Shown here: positions 8,803-17,393 of the stretch, one piece after another | Position numbering within the stretch: position 1 is the stretch's first letter | Layout: each line of letters opens with the position of its first letter | Assembly (NCBI GenBank): GCA_947502835.1 | Contig: CANNBJ010000006.1 | Span: forward strand, 62,001-126,000 | Source: Bdellovibrionales bacterium | Lineage (GTDB): Bacteria > Bdellovibrionota > UBA1018 > CAIMNF01 | Direction of reading: 5' to 3' | DNA length: 64,000 nt | Made by a program: the position numbers and the translations under genes | Notes under the pieces: model-generated | What the model was told of the DNA's origin: nothing | The model's database searches: none | Seen by the model: only the letters and a program-made list of their open reading frames with translations

Positions 8803-8917
8803 ATCTGTCCTCCGATACTTTCAAGTTTCCTATTTCCGATTATTTTAGTCAACAAAATATTTTTTAAAGATTCCCACAGCATGTGTCACAAAAACCGAGC
8901 TCGTCAAAGCTCTGTGA

Positions 8918-8947
8918 TTGAGCAAATCCCGATGCGAAGGATAGAAT
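8918..8947 (+). promoter_or_regulatory. Promoter giving a leaderless response-regulator mRNA
   Basis: TTGAGC (8918-8923) and TAGAAT (8942-8947) are 18 bases apart, and the -10 is followed after exactly 6 bases by the ATG at 8954. Transcription would start at or next to the ATG. Confidence 0.6.
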
Positions 8948-8953
8948 GGGGTT

Positions 8954-9694
8954 ATGAGTCGTAACGCAAAAATTCTTTTGATCGAAGATTCCAAAGACTA
9001 CCAGATTCTGATTTCAGAAACCCTCTCCCCTCACTCGGTGCGGATTGCCGGAAGCGCGAAAGATGCGCTCCATGAACTGCACCAAACTTCCTTTGACCTG
9101 ATTTTGCTTGATATCGGACTGCCGGACAAAAGCGGATTCACGCTCCTTTCTGAAATCCAATCGAACCCTTCCTCGGCATCCATCCCCATCATCTGCATCA
9201 CGGGAAAAAACGGGGTCTCGGACAAGGTCACCGCGTTTTCGCTCGGTGCGGACGATTATCTTCCGAAACCCTTTGATTTGGCGGAACTGAAGGCGCGCGT
9301 GGATTCAAAACTCATGAAGTACTTTCGGCAAAATGAATCCACCCACGTGATCCGGATCGGCAACCTGAAACTGGATCTGAACTCCCACTTGGTGACCATT
9401 TCAGGCCAGGGAGAAAGCGGAGAGGAAATCCTCCTCACTCAAACGGAATTCAAACTCCTCGTGCTTTTCTCAAAGCACCCGTCCCGACTGTTCACCAGGC
9501 AAAAGATCCTTCAGGAAATCAGAGGGAACTCCATCAAAGTCAGTGACCGGGTGATCGATGTCCACCTCTGCTCGCTCAGAAAAAAAATCAAGGATTCAAA
9601 CCTGAGAATCACGCCGGTCACAGGAGAAGGATACAGACTCACGATTTCTTCTCTTCCGGATCAGAGCGCCTTGCCTCCTCTGTCAGCAACTTGA
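8954..9694 (+). CDS. OmpR/PhoB-family response regulator
   Basis: The product is 246 residues. The receiver domain (about 5-120) has the acidic pair E11-D12, the phosphoacceptor Asp53 in LILLDIGLPDKSG, the ICITGK switch region and the conserved lysine in YLPKPF. The C-terminal winged helix (about 135-235) shows TEFKLLVLFSKHPSRLFTR and VIDVHLCSLRKKI. It is a DNA-binding transcription regulator driven by phosphorylation. No full histidine kinase is adjacent. The 3' end overlaps by 56 bp a convergent gene for a DHp-like mini protein, a possible partner. Confidence 0.92.
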   Translation: MSRNAKILLIEDSKDYQILISETLSPHSVRIAGSAKDALHELHQTSFDLILLDIGLPDKSGFTLLSEIQSNPSSASIPIICITGKNGVSDKVTAFSLGADDYLPKPFDLAELKARVDSKLMKYFRQNESTHVIRIGNLKLDLNSHLVTISGQGESGEEILLTQTEFKLLVLFSKHPSRLFTRQKILQEIRGNSIKVSDRVIDVHLCSLRKKIKDSNLRITPVTGEGYRLTISSLPDQSALPPLSAT

Positions 9695-9854
9695 GCCGGG
9701 CAAGGGCCACACCCGCCTTTTCAAGATAACCGCACACCTGACCCGCTTCCGTCTGGAGATCCGCTTTCTGGATCTTCATGAGAGCGAGCTGAACCATGCC
9801 CATGGCGATTCCAAGCTCATTCGCAATCTGATGATCACGCTCCCGTTGACTCAT
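9639..9854 (-). CDS. Small DHp-like protein (histidine-kinase H-box without ATPase domain)
   Basis: The product is 71 residues. The start at 9854 overlaps the stop of the upstream gene by 4 bp (ATGA), which argues for real, coupled translation. Near the N-terminus, RERDHQIANELGIAMGMVQL matches the H-box of histidine kinases (His-x-Ile-x-Asn-x-Leu), followed by a second helix (VCGYLEKAGVALARLKLL) as in a DHp hairpin. No catalytic ATP-binding domain follows. It could act as a phosphotransfer protein or competitor for the response regulator encoded tail-to-tail with it, but this is inference from a short sequence. Confidence 0.65.
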   Translation of the reverse strand: MSQRERDHQIANELGIAMGMVQLALMKIQKADLQTEAGQVCGYLEKAGVALARLKLLTEEARRSDPEEKKS

Positions 9855-10336
9855 TCCAGATAAAACCTCGCTCCCACGCCGCCTTGGAAGAATCCATAGG
9901 TTCCGGGGACAAGACCGATCCCGGGCACCAGTTCCGCAAAGATTCCAAAGGGGGCATCCGGAACAAACCACTCCGCCCCGAGGGGGATCCTCACTCCGAG
10001 TCCGATGCCGCCGTCTTTTTCATCAAAGTACTTCCCCTTTTTGCCGCCGCTTGAGATCAGCAACCCTCCCCCGATTCCTGCGTAGGGCCTGATTCCGGAG
10101 ATGCTTTTGAAGTGAAAGAGATAATCCGAATACAGAAACACGAACTCATCAAAGGAGAACGCGATCCCGGCGTCAATTGCGCGATCCTGCGAAGTCCACA
10201 TCTTGCCCGTGATCCCGGTGGGCTCTCCCAGGATCAATCCAAGCCCTTTGCTTCTGGACACAGCCGCCTCCGCCTCTAATGTGCCGAAACCCGCGAGCAT
10301 TCCCAAAAGAGCAATCCATCCTCGACGAAATCCCAT
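9851..10336 (-). CDS. Secreted protein, small beta-barrel/outer-membrane type, unknown function
   Basis: The product is 161 residues with a signal peptide (ALLGMLAGFGTLEAEA). The mature part is rich in glycine and aromatic residues, in alternating strands (GLGLILGEPTGITGKMW, GIRPYAGIGGGLLISSGG, GLGVRIPLGAEWF), and ends in an aromatic strand (GVGARFYLE), like small eight-stranded barrels. GGGAG precedes the ATG at 10336. It sits between the transglutaminase-elicitor-like gene (31 bp gap) and the DHp-like gene (4 bp overlap), apparently in one operon. Confidence 0.7.
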   Translation of the reverse strand: MGFRRGWIALLGMLAGFGTLEAEAAVSRSKGLGLILGEPTGITGKMWTSQDRAIDAGIAFSFDEFVFLYSDYLFHFKSISGIRPYAGIGGGLLISSGGKKGKYFDEKDGGIGLGVRIPLGAEWFVPDAPFGIFAELVPGIGLVPGTYGFFQGGVGARFYLE

Positions 10337-10367
10337 CCCGTTCTCCCTTTCTTTTCCTGAATCCGGG

Positions 10368-11408
10368 TCACGGATCCACCGGTTCATAAATTTCCGGCAG
10401 AGTAGCAAATTCGCCGCTGAACTCAATCCCTTTTGTCGGTCTCCAAAAGACATCCGGGTGGGAGAACCGGGTCAACCAAACCCCGCCTGTGATCCGCCCC
10501 TCAGAGTCGAGTTCAAGGACATATTCCGAGTTCTGAACCGAAGAAACCCAGTGCCCGGTTCCTGAAACCGGTTCCCAACGGGATTGCTCGAGCTCATCCA
10601 CATAGATCAATTTCGATTGAATCCGGATCGCACTCCCCCCGGTTTCGGATCGAGCGCTCCCGAGCGGGGTGAACTCATACCCGATGACAGGCTGGTTCCA
10701 TGCCTCCTTGCCCGGCTCAACATCCGCGGGAAAGGATTGTTTCCGGATTCCGATCTCATTTGCCAGGATGACGTGGTAGGTGCCCGGATTGATATCCCGA
10801 CAATTCCGGAACGAGAGACTCAGTCCAAAGGGACAATATCGACCCACCACAATGGAATTGAGCTTCTGGCGAGCAGCCGTGTAGGAGATCAACCCCTTCA
10901 CATCGGAGGATCCAAATGGAATCGCCACTCCGTCGGGATTGAAGCGTACCACGGCCTTGGGTTCGGGAAACTCGATCGAAGCGGCGCTCCAGCCGTCGCA
11001 AATCCCCGCCCAATCGGGCGCGCGCGGATTGGCCTCGGCACGACTGATGAGTCCCTTCAAAGGATAATCATAGCGCCCGCGGTAGAGATCGTACTTCTCG
11101 GTAGGGGCCAAGGATTTCAATTCCTCAAGCGACATTCGCAACACCTCTTCGCGGGAGGGGGATCGATAGCCGAATCCGACCCGGGGATTGGCATTCCACC
11201 GGAGATTGATGCTCCCTTGATTCCTCGGCCAATAACTCTCCGACCAGGGAAGTCGCGCGGTACCGAGATCCCCTTTCAAGGGCAGATGCTCATACCTGAA
11301 TTCATACCCGTCCCTGAACCGGTTCGGATCATTATACCCATCCCAACGCGCAGCACTTGCGCTCTGGGACAAAAAAACCGCACTCAAGATAATCCAGGAA
11401 CTTCTCAC
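10368..11408 (-). CDS. Secreted transglutaminase-elicitor-like protein
   Basis: The product is 346 residues from a GTG at 11408. That start is chosen because GAGG lies 5 bases upstream and it begins a clean signal peptide (IILSAVFLSQSASA). Motifs recall the transglutaminase-elicitor family (GP42-like, PF16683): GICDGWSAASIEFPEP with a candidate cysteine, PFGSSDVKGLISY, HVILANEIG and DVEPGKEAWNQPV. Known relatives are calcium-dependent protein cross-linking enzymes of oomycetes and bacterial homologues. A divergent relative lies at 22115-23890. The catalytic triad is not proven here. Confidence 0.7.
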   Translation of the reverse strand: MRSSWIILSAVFLSQSASAARWDGYNDPNRFRDGYEFRYEHLPLKGDLGTARLPWSESYWPRNQGSINLRWNANPRVGFGYRSPSREEVLRMSLEELKSLAPTEKYDLYRGRYDYPLKGLISRAEANPRAPDWAGICDGWSAASIEFPEPKAVVRFNPDGVAIPFGSSDVKGLISYTAARQKLNSIVVGRYCPFGLSLSFRNCRDINPGTYHVILANEIGIRKQSFPADVEPGKEAWNQPVIGYEFTPLGSARSETGGSAIRIQSKLIYVDELEQSRWEPVSGTGHWVSSVQNSEYVLELDSEGRITGGVWLTRFSHPDVFWRPTKGIEFSGEFATLPEIYEPVDP

Positions 11409-11476
11409 AGACACCTCGTTTTCATCGAGGAACAGAGGCAAGGACCGGGCCATTCGAAGGAATCAGGAACTCCCTT

Positions 11477-12286
11477 TCATGATTCCGTGCCTGACGCCTT
11501 CGGGCGAAACACTCCCGAGCGCCAAAGCAGGAAAACCCCAAGCCCCACAAAGGGCAGACTCAGGATTTGGCCCAGATCCAGGGGAAGTGCGGCCTCGGTT
11601 TGGATCTGAAACTCTTTCACAAACTCGATCAAAAACCGCGCAAGGAAGACGAAAACGAAAAAGATCCCGGTCAGGAATCCATCCCCGAACCTTCGATGAT
11701 GCCCCCTCTCCAGTAGCCACATCATGAAACCGAAAATCATCAAGTACGAGACGCTTTCATAGAGCATCGCAGGATGACGGGGCAGTTCGTCCACTCTTTT
11801 GAACACAATCGCCCAAGAAACATCCGAGGGGCGACCGAGGATTTCGGAGTTGAAGAAGTTCCCAAGCCGGATCAGTCCGCCCACCATGGTGCTTGGCACC
11901 GAGAGATAATCCAGCAATCGAATCACAGGACCATCGTAATGCTTCCGCTTCCAGAGAAACACCGACACGATGACTCCGATGACTCCTCCATGACTTGCCA
12001 GACCTCCCTCCCAGACCTTGAGAATCCGAACCGGATCGGAGAGAAAGACTCCGGGCTCATAGAAAAAAACATGCCCGAGCCGGGCGCCTACCACCGTGCC
12101 CAGGATCACATACGAAAGCATCGAATCAAATCCCGCGGGAACAATCCCTTCCCTGCTCGTGATCCGGTTCAGGATCCGAAGCCCCAGAAAAAACCCGAGC
12201 GCAAACAAAGCTCCGTACCAGCGGATGGAAAAGAAACCAAGGTTCACAATCTCCGGCGATCCGTTCCAGACCAAATGATGTTCCAT
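11477..12286 (-). CDS. lgt: Prolipoprotein diacylglyceryl transferase
   Basis: The product is 269 residues with seven hydrophobic segments. It transfers diacylglycerol to the lipobox cysteine of prolipoproteins in the inner membrane, the first step in making the several lipoproteins encoded here. Signature features include FFSIRWYGALFALGF near the N-terminus, ARLGHVFFYEP and the Lgt motif GGLIRLGNFFNSEILGRP. The ATG at 12286 is preferred to the GTG at 12304. TAGGGT ends 8 bases before it, and AGGG could serve as a weak ribosome-binding site. It is divergent from the DUF900 gene. Confidence 0.96.
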   Translation of the reverse strand: MEHHLVWNGSPEIVNLGFFSIRWYGALFALGFFLGLRILNRITSREGIVPAGFDSMLSYVILGTVVGARLGHVFFYEPGVFLSDPVRILKVWEGGLASHGGVIGVIVSVFLWKRKHYDGPVIRLLDYLSVPSTMVGGLIRLGNFFNSEILGRPSDVSWAIVFKRVDELPRHPAMLYESVSYLMIFGFMMWLLERGHHRRFGDGFLTGIFFVFVFLARFLIEFVKEFQIQTEAALPLDLGQILSLPFVGLGVFLLWRSGVFRPKASGTES

Positions 12287-12330
12287 TCTTTTGAACCCTA
12301 GCACGTTTCCCGTTCCGGCTCACCGACGGT

Positions 12331-12359
12331 TTGACAATCCCCGAACAATTTTCTAGCCT
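12331..12359 (+). promoter_or_regulatory. Near-consensus promoter giving a leaderless DUF900 mRNA
   Basis: A perfect TTGACA (12331-12336), a 17-base spacer and TAGCCT (12354-12359) are followed after 7 bases by the ATG at 12367. No ribosome-binding site fits between. The same string TAGCCTCCGGCCC also precedes the gene starting at 36603. Confidence 0.7.
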
Positions 12360-12366
12360 CCGGCCC

Positions 12367-13428
12367 ATGCCATCCCGGATCTTCGCCCTTCTTTTTACGG
12401 GCTTTCTCTTTGCGTGCTCGAGCGCACCAAAACCTCCCGAAGCACCTCCCCCCTTCCTGTCCCTCGCTCGTGATGCCGTCCAAAGGGATCTGGGGCTTCT
12501 TTTCAGGGACCCTTTTTCCGGGGACCGCCGCATTCCGATCCGATACGCTACAAATCGCGATCAAGAGAGCGCCCGGCCGGGCTCGGCCCTTGTTTTTGGA
12601 GAGGTCGAAATTGCGGTGCCGGAATCCCATGCGATCGGCACCATCGCCTCCACTTTCACTCGGGGAGAGAACAAGACCCTTTCTCTTGAGGAGTGGAAGG
12701 CGACCCTTCTGGCAAACCGGGAATGGGGCGCTCTTGTTTTCATTCATGGCTTCAATGTGGACTTCACCGAGGCACTCTTTCGGGCCGCCCAAATCGCCTA
12801 TGATCTGAAATTCCAAGGTTCGGTCATCCTGCTCTCCTGGCCCGCAGGAAAGGAAGGTGGGTTTCTTGAGAAGACCCTCCTCAACCGGACCTATGAGTCG
12901 AACCAAAGGAATGCGCAAGCCAGCGTCACTGCATTCGCCACCATCTTCCGGGAGCTCGCAGCACTTCCTGTTCCCTACCAGATGATCGTTCATTCCATGG
13001 GCCACCAGGTCGCGCTCCCCGCTCTTCGTGAGGCCTCCCGAACGCTCGAATCCGGATTTCTCCAAGAACTTGTGTTGAACGCTCCCGACTATGATCCGGA
13101 GGAGTTTGCCGCGGGACTTCAGGACCTCGCAAGAATCGCAAAGAGAATCACCTTGTATTGCTCCCAAAAAGACAACGCACTCCTTGCCTCCAAAGCCCTG
13201 AACGGAAAAAAAAGGCTTGGCGCCTGCACACGATACGAGGGTGTGGACGTGGTGAACGTAAGCGAGGTGGATGCCCCCGGAATCACGGGACTCGGTCACG
13301 GGTATTACTCCTCCCGCCCCATCCTTACGGACCTTGCTCAGGTGTTTCTCGGAGTTGAGGCCGAAAAGCGCCTCTTCATCCGGAAATCCCGGGACTCCAA
13401 CTCCGAGCACTACTTTCTCCGGCGGTAA
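12367..13428 (+). CDS. Lipoprotein alpha/beta hydrolase, DUF900 family
   Basis: The product is 353 residues with signal peptide and lipobox (GFLFAC, then SSAPKPPEAPPP). The body matches the DUF900 (PF05990) alpha/beta-hydrolase family: IRYATNRD, VFIHGFNVDFTEALFRAAQ forming the oxyanion segment, the nucleophile elbow HSMGH, LNAPDYDPEEF, and a late histidine in GLGHGYY. It is probably an esterase or lipase held in the envelope; the substrate is unknown. The start at 12367 rather than 12331 is set by the signal peptide and by the promoter directly upstream. A 380-residue ORF on the opposite strand is a shadow. Confidence 0.85.
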   Translation: MPSRIFALLFTGFLFACSSAPKPPEAPPPFLSLARDAVQRDLGLLFRDPFSGDRRIPIRYATNRDQESARPGSALVFGEVEIAVPESHAIGTIASTFTRGENKTLSLEEWKATLLANREWGALVFIHGFNVDFTEALFRAAQIAYDLKFQGSVILLSWPAGKEGGFLEKTLLNRTYESNQRNAQASVTAFATIFRELAALPVPYQMIVHSMGHQVALPALREASRTLESGFLQELVLNAPDYDPEEFAAGLQDLARIAKRITLYCSQKDNALLASKALNGKKRLGACTRYEGVDVVNVSEVDAPGITGLGHGYYSSRPILTDLAQVFLGVEAEKRLFIRKSRDSNSEHYFLRR

Positions 13429-13519
13429 TGCCCTGCTCAATGAAAATCATTTCCGGATTCTCAATATTTCGGGCTGAATCGATGAAAATGAAGTAGAATC
13501 AAAAGAAGGAGTTCCCCCC

Positions 13520-13744
13520 ATGTTTGGAATATCTTTCGAGCACATCCTGATCATCGGCGTCGTCTTGCTGCTTTTTGGTCCCAAACGCCTTCCGGAACTT
13601 GGCAAATCCCTCGGAAAATCCATCAAGAACTTCAAAGACAGCTTCAACGGAATGGAGGACGACTCCAAGTCCCGGGGAGAACGCATCGAGAAATTCGCCG
13701 AAACTGAAAAGGAACCGGACGATCATCCGGAGAACAAATCATGA
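13520..13744 (+). CDS. tatA: Sec-independent protein translocase TatA/E
   Basis: The product is 74 residues: one N-terminal membrane helix (HILIIGVVLLLFG), the hinge PKRLPELGKSLGKSIKNF and an acidic tail, as in TatA. It forms the pore for folded proteins carrying twin-arginine signals. GAAGGAG precedes the ATG and TAGAAT (13494-13499) may be the -10. No tatB or tatC is nearby. It overlaps the next gene by 4 bp, so the three genes tatA, HbpS-like and histidine kinase appear to form one operon. Confidence 0.93.
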   Translation: MFGISFEHILIIGVVLLLFGPKRLPELGKSLGKSIKNFKDSFNGMEDDSKSRGERIEKFAETEKEPDDHPENKS

Positions 13745-14175
13745 AAACCAGCTTTGATCAGCCCACCGTCTCAAGAGAGGCAGCCCAACTCTTGATTGAA
13801 ACCGCCATTGAAGCCGCTCAGGCAATCTCGCTCAACATCAGCGTCTGCGTACTCGACTCCTCCGGACGGATGAAGGCCTTCTCCTCCATGGATGGGGCCC
13901 CTGCCGTAAGTCTTGAAACCTGCGTCAAGAAGGCAAAAACCGCCGTGGGATTCGGAATTCCCACAGGGAGATCCTGGCACGAGTTCATCAAGAATGACCC
14001 GATTCTGCTTCAGGGAGCGCAACACTTGCCCGACTTCATCCTTCTCGGGGGAGGGTCCCCGATCCTTCACGGGGACCGGTTGATCGGAGCCATTGGCGTC
14101 AGCGGCGGACACTATGAGCAGGATGAAAAATGCGTGGCTGCCGCACTCGAAACACTGAAGTCCAAAAACAGCTGA
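13741..14175 (+). CDS. HbpS/GlcG-like (DUF336) haem-sensor-type protein
   Basis: The product is 144 residues and matches PF03928: AAQAISLNISVCVLDSSGRM, KKAKTAVGFG, and the C-terminal IGAIGVSGGHYEQDEKCVAAAL. In Streptomyces, HbpS binds haem and modulates the sensor kinase SenS. Here the gene is followed 3 bases later by a histidine kinase and overlaps tatA by 4 bp. No signal peptide is visible, so it is probably cytoplasmic, unlike exported HbpS. Haem binding and kinase control are inferred from family and context. Confidence 0.85.
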   Translation: MKTSFDQPTVSREAAQLLIETAIEAAQAISLNISVCVLDSSGRMKAFSSMDGAPAVSLETCVKKAKTAVGFGIPTGRSWHEFIKNDPILLQGAQHLPDFILLGGGSPILHGDRLIGAIGVSGGHYEQDEKCVAAALETLKSKNS

Positions 14176-14178
14176 GCC

Positions 14179-15774
14179 ATGACCTTGGGAGCCGGCACAT
14201 TTGATTCCGTCTCGGTGGCTCTCGCACAGCTGGAGCCTCTTCTTGCGAAGATCACGCAAGCATCATCCCTTGAGGAGTTGGTGGCCTCGATCTATGAGAT
14301 TCTGAAGCGGGATTTTGCGTTCAAGTCCACCGGCTTCTATTTCATGAATCCGGACAGTGGAAAACTGGAGCTTCTTTTGGCGGACGGACTCACCAAAGAG
14401 GAAATCGCTCACGCCGAATCGACGGCAATGGAGCGTCACCCGGGCTGGGTGATCCGCAACCAAAAAACCTATCTTGCCAACCTTGAAACCAGCGAACCCA
14501 CCGATTTCCAAAAAAGATTGCACCTCGTATCAAGACTTTACTGTCCGGTCATCTTCCGCGGAGAGTGCATTGGAACCATCGGGGTCGCATCCGGCGAGGC
14601 GAACGCCTTCACGGAGAACCATATCGCGTTCATCGAATTCATCTGCAGGATCGCCGCCATCACCTATGAGAACATCATTCACTCCATCGAAGTGAAGAAA
14701 AGCCGGGAGCGACTCGATCAGTCGGTCGAGGCATTGAAATTCGGGATTTGGGATTGGGACCTGGTGCAAAACCACCTCTACTGGGATGACTACATGTATG
14801 TCCTCTTCGAACAGTCCAAGACACAGTTTTCGGGAAGTTACGATGCTTTCGAAAAAACCCTTCACCCAGACGACCGTGAAAAGGTTCGGGATGCCCTTCG
14901 GGAATGTGCGGATCAAAAAAAGGATTTTGCAGTCGAGTTCCGCGTGGTGACACAGAATGGAACCTCGAAACTGATCGCGGCACGGGCAAAAAGTACGTTC
15001 TCCGAATCAGGGGCCCTCATCCGTTTGGTCGGTGCAAATTGGGATGTGACGGAAATCCGTGAAAAAGAACTCAAGATGATCCAGGCATCCAAAATGTCGA
15101 GTCTCGGGGAAATGTCCTCCGGGATCGCGCATGAGATCAACAACCCGCTCGCCATCCTCCAGGGAAGAAATCACCAGATCAGGATGCTTCTCGAGAGAGA
15201 CCCCCTTGATCGCGAGACCTTGAAAAAAATCACGGGGGACATTGACCAAACCGTTCAGCGAATTTCACGGATCATCAAGGGGCTTCAAAGCTTTTCCCGG
15301 GACGGGAGCCAGGATCCCTACGAGAGAAAACCGCTCAAGGCGATTCTCGAAGACACCCTCTCCTTCTGCTCCACACGCTTCAAGCACCATGACATCCGGA
15401 TTGAAATGGACTCCATCGGGGAGGATCTCGCAGTCGAATGCAGGCCGTCCCAGGTATCCCAAGTGTTCCTGAATCTCCTGAACAATGCCTTTGATGCAGT
15501 TCAATGCCTGCCGGAACGCTGGGTGAAAATCGACGCTCTGGCAAACGAGAGCCGAATCACCGTCCGAATCACGGACAGCGGCAACGGGATTCCAGAATCC
15601 ATCCGGGAAAAAATCCTGCAGCCCTTTTTCACCACAAAGGAAGTTGGAAAAGGCACGGGTCTTGGTCTCAGCATCTCGCTTGGAATCCTGAAATCCCACG
15701 GGGGCACCCTGGAGGTCGACTCCCAGTGCAAAAACACAAGATTCCTGATTCATTTGCCTCGCGCAAATTCCTAA
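14179..15774 (+). CDS. Soluble GAF-PAS sensor histidine kinase
   Basis: The product is 531 residues with no membrane segment. An N-terminal GAF-like domain covers about 15-170. A PAS domain covers about 185-295 (GIWDWDLVQNHLYWDD, PDDREKVRDAL). The dimerisation/phosphoacceptor region has IAHEINNPLAILQG with His318. The HATPase domain shows NLLNNAFDA, DSGNGIP and GTGLGLSI. Autophosphorylation at His318 is expected, but no response regulator lies within the operon. The HbpS-like protein encoded directly upstream may be its input. The 3' end overlaps the convergent M14 gene by 4 bp. Confidence 0.92.
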   Translation: MTLGAGTFDSVSVALAQLEPLLAKITQASSLEELVASIYEILKRDFAFKSTGFYFMNPDSGKLELLLADGLTKEEIAHAESTAMERHPGWVIRNQKTYLANLETSEPTDFQKRLHLVSRLYCPVIFRGECIGTIGVASGEANAFTENHIAFIEFICRIAAITYENIIHSIEVKKSRERLDQSVEALKFGIWDWDLVQNHLYWDDYMYVLFEQSKTQFSGSYDAFEKTLHPDDREKVRDALRECADQKKDFAVEFRVVTQNGTSKLIAARAKSTFSESGALIRLVGANWDVTEIREKELKMIQASKMSSLGEMSSGIAHEINNPLAILQGRNHQIRMLLERDPLDRETLKKITGDIDQTVQRISRIIKGLQSFSRDGSQDPYERKPLKAILEDTLSFCSTRFKHHDIRIEMDSIGEDLAVECRPSQVSQVFLNLLNNAFDAVQCLPERWVKIDALANESRITVRITDSGNGIPESIREKILQPFFTTKEVGKGTGLGLSISLGILKSHGGTLEVDSQCKNTRFLIHLPRANS

Positions 15775-17183
15775 ATTTTTCGAAGCACCGGCTCAAACGG
15801 GGTTCGGAGATCTCCGACTTTGACTTGCCGAGGTTCGGAGGAATATCCGGTCGCCTCCACTTGAACCCGATAAATCCCGGGATTCAGGATCACATGGAAG
15901 TGACCGCTCGGCCCCACCTGCAGCTCTTGAGAGAACGCACCTCCCTCTGCACGGATTCTGATTCTTGCCTGCGGGGGGACACGTCCGTCAGAGCCCTTGA
16001 TTCTGCCGAAGATGGAAGCCCCATCCATGCGAGAAAGCAAGTACCTCCAGCCCTCCCTCTGAGCCTCAACCGTTCGATCCCTCCACCTGGGGTAGTTTGG
16101 CTGAAAGCCCTGCGAGCTCGCATTGACCTCAATCACAAATGGAATGACCTGGCCAACCGCATAGAGCCAATCAAGATCCCCGCCGTCCACCGAATACAGC
16201 AATTCAGGGGCGGTTCCGGCAGTGTAAGTTCCTTTTCCATCATCCTTCTTCAATCGGGAGGCAAGCTCCTTCCCGATCTTCTCCACCACTTCGCGAGTCT
16301 CGGTTCTTTGCCCCTCGCATCCGTAGGGATAGATCACGATTTCACTGTAAGAATGATACGAAATCGACATGACCGGACGGATGGACCGGACATATTCCAT
16401 CATGAGCCGGGTCTCGGGTTCGGATGCCGCACTCTCACCTCGATAGTCCTGCGCGTACTTCGAACCGCTTGATCCGCGACATGAATTCCATGCATAGGGA
16501 TAGTTCCTGTTGATGTCCACCCCGTACCCGCCACGTGCATTCTTCCTCCACATGGAATCCTGACTCCACACGAGGTTGTTTCCATCCACGTTGAACATGG
16601 GAACCACATCGATGACATAAGCATCAAGCCAGTGGGTGATTTGCGGATCCTTCCCGTACCCGTTGAGCAAGGTTTCCACAATGTCCAAGCCAATCTCGGA
16701 AGTCATCACCTCTCTCGCATGGTGCATGGCATTGAAAAACACATGGGGGCGCGAGGGGTGCTCCTGCTTCACATTCTTGGTCAACCGAACGGCCCAAACA
16801 TCCCGTCCCTCGAGGGACTTTCCGATGGACTTCACCTCGGCAAGATCAGGATGGATTGCGGCAAATTGCTTGAGAGCCGCCTCGATTTTTTCCGGATTCT
16901 GATACCGGCTGTCAGGGGCGGCCGCAACCCTGGATGCGGATACGACCATCGGGGAGTATCCTTCAGCCTTCAGCCACTGGAGCTCCCGGGAATCCACAAT
17001 CAGATCGACCTTCTTTTGGTCCAGGTCCACACCAGCCACATCCAGAGACCTGGCTTGGATTTTTTTCATTTCCGCGCGGTAATCCCCCAAAGCAATCCGG
17101 ACCAGGCTTCTGCTCCCGGACTGTGCGAAGGAGTTTCCCCCCGAAAGAACGAACAAAACACACAAAAGAATCTTTGTCGCCAT
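15771..17183 (-). CDS. Secreted M14 zinc carboxypeptidase
   Basis: The product is 470 residues with a signal peptide (LLCVLFVLSGGNSFA). The peptidase domain has the zinc ligands HxxE in NAMHHAREVMTSE, a third ligand in ISYHSYSEIVIYPYG and the catalytic glutamate in IPFVIEVNASS. A C-terminal carboxypeptidase regulatory-like beta domain follows (last 85 residues). It removes C-terminal residues from extracellular or periplasmic peptides. A very strong ribosome-binding site (GGAGGGGAAG) precedes the ATG at 17183, 18 residues inside the longest frame. It is convergent with the histidine kinase gene. Confidence 0.92.
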   Translation of the reverse strand: MATKILLCVLFVLSGGNSFAQSGSRSLVRIALGDYRAEMKKIQARSLDVAGVDLDQKKVDLIVDSRELQWLKAEGYSPMVVSASRVAAAPDSRYQNPEKIEAALKQFAAIHPDLAEVKSIGKSLEGRDVWAVRLTKNVKQEHPSRPHVFFNAMHHAREVMTSEIGLDIVETLLNGYGKDPQITHWLDAYVIDVVPMFNVDGNNLVWSQDSMWRKNARGGYGVDINRNYPYAWNSCRGSSGSKYAQDYRGESAASEPETRLMMEYVRSIRPVMSISYHSYSEIVIYPYGCEGQRTETREVVEKIGKELASRLKKDDGKGTYTAGTAPELLYSVDGGDLDWLYAVGQVIPFVIEVNASSQGFQPNYPRWRDRTVEAQREGWRYLLSRMDGASIFGRIKGSDGRVPPQARIRIRAEGGAFSQELQVGPSGHFHVILNPGIYRVQVEATGYSSEPRQVKVGDLRTPFEPVLRKI

Positions 17184-17393
17184 CTTCCCCTCCAAAGGTT
17201 TGACCTGGAGTGTCTCTGGAATCGAACTCGAGAGCAACTGTTTTTCTCACGGATTTTTTCACGAGGATTCCTCAAAAAGCGGATTTCCCGACTTGTGCCA
17301 AAAGGTCCCGGAACATCACTCGTTCGAAAGCAAAACTCCTGTCGGGATGGCGCGATTTTTGCTCAAAGTCGCAACGAGAAACAGAGGTAACTG

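Noticed and set aside
12298-13440. 380-codon ORF on the minus strand
   Set aside because: It is a shadow of the DUF900 lipoprotein gene, which has catalytic motifs, a lipobox and a consensus promoter.
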